This document shows, one piece after another, positions 60,847-64,000 of a DNA stretch of 64,000 nucleotides. The first letter of the stretch is position 1, and every line of letters begins with the position of its first letter. Position numbers and translations under genes: made by a program. The DNA is taken from NCBI RefSeq assembly GCF_026168105.1, contig NZ_LBMW01000004.1:1-64000 (forward strand). Direction: 5' to 3'. The notes beneath the pieces are model-generated. The model had not been told where the DNA came from. It did no database searches and saw nothing but the letters and a program-made list of their open reading frames with translations. The DNA comes from Streptomyces hygroscopicus (GTDB taxonomy: Bacteria > Actinomycetota > Actinomycetes > Streptomycetales > Streptomycetaceae).

Positions 60847-62160
60847 TCAGCGAGGCGCCGGGCGTGCCCACCCCACCGGTGCCGCGAGTTCCGACTCCAA
60901 CTCGTCCAGCCGCGCCTGTACGGCCGCCGTGGGCCGCACCGCCGCGAGCGCCCGCCAGATGTCGAGGTCGTCCTCGCCCCAGGGCGTGTGTGCCCAGTCG
61001 GCCAGCAGATCGGGGTCGCGGCGGGCGATGAGCGCGGTCCGCAGTCCGTCGCTGAGTCTACGGCGCAGCCGGGCCACAGTCGGTGCCTGCGACCCGGGCA
61101 GCAAGGGACCCGTGTACGCGGTGGCGGCCTCGGCGACCGACCCCGACGCCAACCGTCGCTCCACGACCGAGACATCCGACTCGACCGCAGCCGTCAGACG
61201 ATAGGGGCGCGAGACCAGCAGACCCGAGCCGAGGATCCGGCGCAGCCGCGCCAGTTCGGCGCGCAGTGTCACCGGTGTCACCGACTCGTCCTCGTAGAGC
61301 GCGCACAGCAGCTCGTCCCCTGTCAGCCCTTCCGGATGTCGGGCCAGCAGCACCAGGATCTCGCTGTGCCGACGACTGAGCCTGATCTTCCGGCCATCGA
61401 CGAGCAGATGCGCCTCGTCGCGGCCCAGCGCGGTCAGCTCCAGCCTGCCCGCCGCGGCCTCGGCCGGTGACAGCAGCGCCAGGTGGGACTCGGCGGCCCG
61501 AGCCACTGCCTGCACGAACCCCAGGCTGTGCGGATGCGCGAGCCTGTCCCCGCCGGTGATGTCCAGCGCGCCGAGCACCCGTCCGGTGCGCGGATCGTGC
61601 ACCGGTGCCGCCGCGCACGTCCACGGCTGGACGCGACGGATGAAATGCTCGGCCGCGAACACCTGCACCGGCCGGTCCATGAGGACGGCCGTCCCCGGCG
61701 CATTCGTTCCCACCGCTGACTCCGCCCAGCTCGCGCCCGGAACGAAGTTCATCCGGTCAGCACGCCGCCGTGTCACCGGATGACCCTCGACCCACAGCAG
61801 CCTGCCCTGAGCGTCGCACACAGCCAGCAGATGTTCCCCGTCCGCTGCGAACGGCCCCATCAGCTCACGGACGAGCGGCATCACACGCGCCAGCGGATGC
61901 TCCGCGCGGTACGAGCCGAGGTCGCCGTCCGTCAGCTCCACAAGCGCTGTGCCCTCCGGCCCGACACCCGCCCGCGCGGAACGCCGCCATGAGTCGGCCA
62001 CCACGGGACGCACCCGCCGCGCCACGGTGCCCACCGCCGTGAACGTCTCATGTGCGCGGCGCAGCTCACGCACCCGTTCGACGGGATCGGCCCCTGGTTC
62101 CAGGGCCACCCACGGTTCGGTCAACTCGGCCTCCCGGGGACGGCGATGCGCTGGGAACAT
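60847..62160 (-). CDS. GAF-domain transcriptional regulator of the aldehyde dehydrogenase
   Basis: The 437 residues have an AcoR-like N-terminal region with a GAF sensor (about 70-230, GASWAESAVGTNAPGTAVLM), then a winged-helix part (about 255-325, LSRRHSEILVLLARHPEGLT) and a helical C-terminus. It lacks the sigma-54 ATPase of classic AcoR, as usual in actinomycetes. It is encoded directly upstream of the aldehyde dehydrogenase, so control of that gene in response to alcohol or aldehyde is likely. The ATG at 62160 follows GGGAG. Confidence 0.82.
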   Translation of the reverse strand: MFPAHRRPREAELTEPWVALEPGADPVERVRELRRAHETFTAVGTVARRVRPVVADSWRRSARAGVGPEGTALVELTDGDLGSYRAEHPLARVMPLVRELMGPFAADGEHLLAVCDAQGRLLWVEGHPVTRRRADRMNFVPGASWAESAVGTNAPGTAVLMDRPVQVFAAEHFIRRVQPWTCAAAPVHDPRTGRVLGALDITGGDRLAHPHSLGFVQAVARAAESHLALLSPAEAAAGRLELTALGRDEAHLLVDGRKIRLSRRHSEILVLLARHPEGLTGDELLCALYEDESVTPVTLRAELARLRRILGSGLLVSRPYRLTAAVESDVSVVERRLASGSVAEAATAYTGPLLPGSQAPTVARLRRRLSDGLRTALIARRDPDLLADWAHTPWGEDDLDIWRALAAVRPTAAVQARLDELESELAAPVGWARPAPR

Positions 62161-62281
62161 CGTCACTCCCGGGATGGGCGCCGACAACCGTTTCGACCGT
62201 CATCGAGCTGAAGGGCGCACCGGGGAGGCGTCTGGCCCGGTCGGCTCCTCTCGCCCAACCGCTCGGGGCGGGCGCCCTCGG

Positions 62282-62902
62282 TCAGGCGAAGCTGACCAGC
62301 CGCATGTAGTGCGCCCAGTCCCAGTCCGGTCCCGGATCGGTGTGGTCGGTGCCCGGCACCTCGTAGTGCCCGATGATGTGTGCCCGATCCCTCGGAATGC
62401 CATATCTGGTGCAGACCGCCGCCGTGAGCTTGGCCGACTCCTCGTACAGGGCGCTTGTGAAATAACCCGGCCGATCCACCCACCCTTCGTGTTCGATGCC
62501 GATGCTGCGTGTGTTGTAGTCCCAATTGCCCGCGTGCCAGGCAATGTCGTGCTCGCGTACGCACTGCGCGATGTGCCCGTCCGCCGACCGGACGACATAG
62601 TGCGCGGACACCTTCTTCCTCGGGTTCTGGAAGATGCCCAGGGCGTTCGTGTACGTCGTCTGTGTCACATGGATGACGACGAACTCGAGCGGGTAGGTCC
62701 ACGGCCGGTCGGAGGCCGTGTAGTTGGCCCGGTCCGCCGACATCCAGTCGGCGCCGGGGTGATCGACGACGCGTGGCCGGGCACCGGCCGGTGTCGAGGG
62801 GAGCAGCGCGTAGGGAACCGCCGCGAGGGCCACGCCCTTCAGTAACCGCCGCCTGCTGGTGAGGGGTCTCGTTCGCCCGGATTCGGCTTGTTCCACGGAC
62901 AA
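62282..62902 (-). CDS. Tat-exported N-acetylmuramoyl-L-alanine amidase (Amidase_2)
   Basis: The 206 residues have a twin-arginine signal (SRRRLLKGVALAAVPYALL) and an Amidase_2 domain with zinc-ligand regions FVVIHVTQ and GHYEVPGTDHTDPG, plus SIGIEHEG. It cleaves the bond between MurNAc and L-Ala in peptidoglycan outside the membrane. The frame begins with a TTG at 62902; a GTG two codons later is equally possible. AGGAG lies about 13 bp before the TTG. Confidence 0.88.
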   Translation of the reverse strand: MSVEQAESGRTRPLTSRRRLLKGVALAAVPYALLPSTPAGARPRVVDHPGADWMSADRANYTASDRPWTYPLEFVVIHVTQTTYTNALGIFQNPRKKVSAHYVVRSADGHIAQCVREHDIAWHAGNWDYNTRSIGIEHEGWVDRPGYFTSALYEESAKLTAAVCTRYGIPRDRAHIIGHYEVPGTDHTDPGPDWDWAHYMRLVSFA

Positions 62903-63248
62903 GGCGTCTTACGCTCCTGATCTTCCGAGATGTGCAGGTCTTGTTCCTTCCTACTCAACGCCTCAGCGCGGCGGCCGTTTCGCGCAACCGGGCGTGGATT
63001 CCTCGGTGCGTCTCGCGCTCGGGCAGCCGCTCCCCGCCCGGTCGGGCACCAGCCGCTGCCTCGGATCGAGCCGCGACATCCAGTCTCTCCCGTCATGCGA
63101 ATCCCCCGATTCGAATCGCACACAGCCACCGCCCACCCGAAGGCTGCGCCTCACGTGAATCACAGTACGGCGCTGGGAGGTTGGGCAGGATGCGCGCGGT
63201 GTCGTCGGTGGACAACGAGGAGACTGTGGATAACCCCCTCACCCGTTC

Positions 63249-63333
63249 GAGGAGGAATTCGAGGAGGAATCCGAGAAGCAGTGCGAGAAGCAGTCCGGGA
63301 AGCAGTCCCGGGAAGCAGTCCGAGAAGCAGTCC
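63249..63333. repeat. 12-bp imperfect tandem repeat, seven units
   Basis: Two GAGGAGGAATyC units are followed by five GrGAAGCAGTsC units (one with an extra C). It lies in the 482-bp gap between the amidase and the ROK gene, where no gene is supported (62903-63384). Confidence 0.8.
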
Positions 63334-63384
63334 TAGGAGAGTGGCTCATGCGAAAGAGCCCGGCGGCGACGGAATGGCACCGCG

Positions 63385-64000
63385 CTATGTCCGCTCGGCG
63401 ACCGCTGCCGGATCGTCCAGCACCGTACGCACCACCGAGTGCGCGGCACCGAGCAGTGGCCCTTCGGACCCCAGCCGCGAGACGGCGACGGCACAAGCCG
63501 TGCCGGCTGTCCGCCGTGCCAACTCCCGCTCCAGCGAAGGCAGGAGCCAGGGCGCGAGGGCGGCCAGCGCCCCGCCGAGCACCACAGCCTCCGGGTCGAG
63601 CAGATTGACCGCCCCAGTCAGCGCGATGCCGAGCGCGGTCCCAGCGCCCCCCAGGGCCCGGCAGACGTCCGTCTCACCCCGTGCGGCACGCTCGGCCAAC
63701 TGGCCGACGGAGTCCTCGCCCGGCGTCAGACCGGCCGCTCGCAGCACCGCCTCCTCCCCGGCGTACTGCTCCAGACAGCCGCGCCCGCCGCACGCGCACC
63801 TGGGCCCTTCCGGATCTACGGGCACATGCCCCAGCTCGCCCGCGAAGCCACGCGTCCCGCGCAGCAACCGCCCATCCACGACCACCGCGCCGCCGATGCC
63901 GATCTCCGCGGAGACATGCAGGAAGTCGCGGGGAGTGTCGTCGCCGAGCCAGAGTTCCGCCAGCGAGCCGAAGTTGGCCTCGTTGTCCACGGTGAGCGGC
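63385..64000 (-). CDS. ROK-family protein, C-terminal part (5' end outside window)
   Basis: About 205 residues of the ROK (repressor, ORF, kinase) family are visible: DNEANFGSLAEL, IGGAVVVDG, then the signature GELGHVPVDPEGPRCACGG followed by RGCLEQYAG with the zinc-binding His and Cys residues. It ends AVAERT at 63385. Whether it is a sugar kinase or a NagC/XylR-type repressor depends on an N-terminal HTH that lies outside the window. Confidence 0.88.
   Translation of the reverse strand, partial: PLTVDNEANFGSLAELWLGDDTPRDFLHVSAEIGIGGAVVVDGRLLRGTRGFAGELGHVPVDPEGPRCACGGRGCLEQYAGEEAVLRAAGLTPGEDSVGQLAERAARGETDVCRALGGAGTALGIALTGAVNLLDPEAVVLGGALAALAPWLLPSLERELARRTAGTACAVAVSRLGSEGPLLGAAHSVVRTVLDDPAAVAERT

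Noticed and set aside
60749-63333. CRISPR array
   Set aside because: The 12-bp units are directly adjacent with no spacers, and no cas genes are present.

Overview
The window is high-GC DNA of a Streptomyces-type actinomycete. Most codons end in G or C, starts are often GTG, and TTA codons are rare. Other actinomycete signs are a StrR-type pathway regulator, Tat and Sec secreted proteins, an Ala-rich polymorphic toxin, and divergent promoters separated by strong inverted-repeat terminators.

1-26 kb is the right-hand part of a non-ribosomal peptide cluster. It holds the end of an NRPS (C-A-T-TE, so chain release is here) and a PLP dehydratase-like gene. Next come an orphan ABC ATPase and a YbaK-type tRNA-editing protein. 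An SbnA/SbnB pair makes L-2,3-diaminopropionate (Dap) and faces a stand-alone, C-terminally truncated adenylation protein. An MsbA-type exporter, two alpha/beta hydrolases and two MbtH proteins follow. There is also a CmlA-type di-iron beta-hydroxylase, a 4-hydroxyphenylglycine (Hpg) pathway (HmaS plus a fused HmO-HpgT), an FkbM methyltransferase, a GT4 glycosyltransferase and a StrR-family activator. The peptide probably contains Dap, Hpg and a beta-hydroxylated residue. A GTTCAACTG-N11-CAGTTGAAC palindrome, close to the known StrR operator, recurs at key promoters and defines a likely regulon. The activator gene itself carries a TTA codon. The block [exporter, hydrolase, operator, mbtH] is duplicated; in the second copy the exporter survives only as fragments.

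26.9-47.3 kb is a peptide and hydroxyproline utilisation island. It holds a LysR regulator, two secreted M6 metalloproteases, an oligopeptide ABC importer and a three-subunit D-hydroxyproline-type dehydrogenase. A DapA-family deaminase, a hydroxyproline epimerase, a semialdehyde dehydrogenase, a GntR regulator, a proline-iminopeptidase-like hydrolase and a secreted M1 aminopeptidase complete it. A shared TGTGAmAT-type operator lies before the first M6 gene, the importer, the dehydrogenase, the deaminase and gntR. This suggests one regulon that digests collagen-like peptides, imports them and burns 4-hydroxyproline to 2-oxoglutarate.

47.8-58.7 kb is a rearranged accessory segment. It holds a DUF2071 gene fused in frame to a broken hydrolase, and two inverted, complementary deletion remnants of one IS5-like element (49.8-50.1 and 58.2-58.7 kb). 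Between the remnants lie a 1347-residue secreted polymorphic toxin (ALF repeats, HINT, C-terminal nucleotidyltransferase-like domain), two candidate immunity genes, a small secreted protein and a serine-protease homologue whose catalytic His and Ser are replaced.

59.1-64 kb is ordinary chromosome: an aldehyde dehydrogenase with its GAF-domain regulator, a Tat-exported amidase and the 3' part of an ROK-family gene, with two sets of 12-bp tandem repeats between genes.

Starts were chosen by ribosome-binding-site spacing and family conservation. No database search was run.
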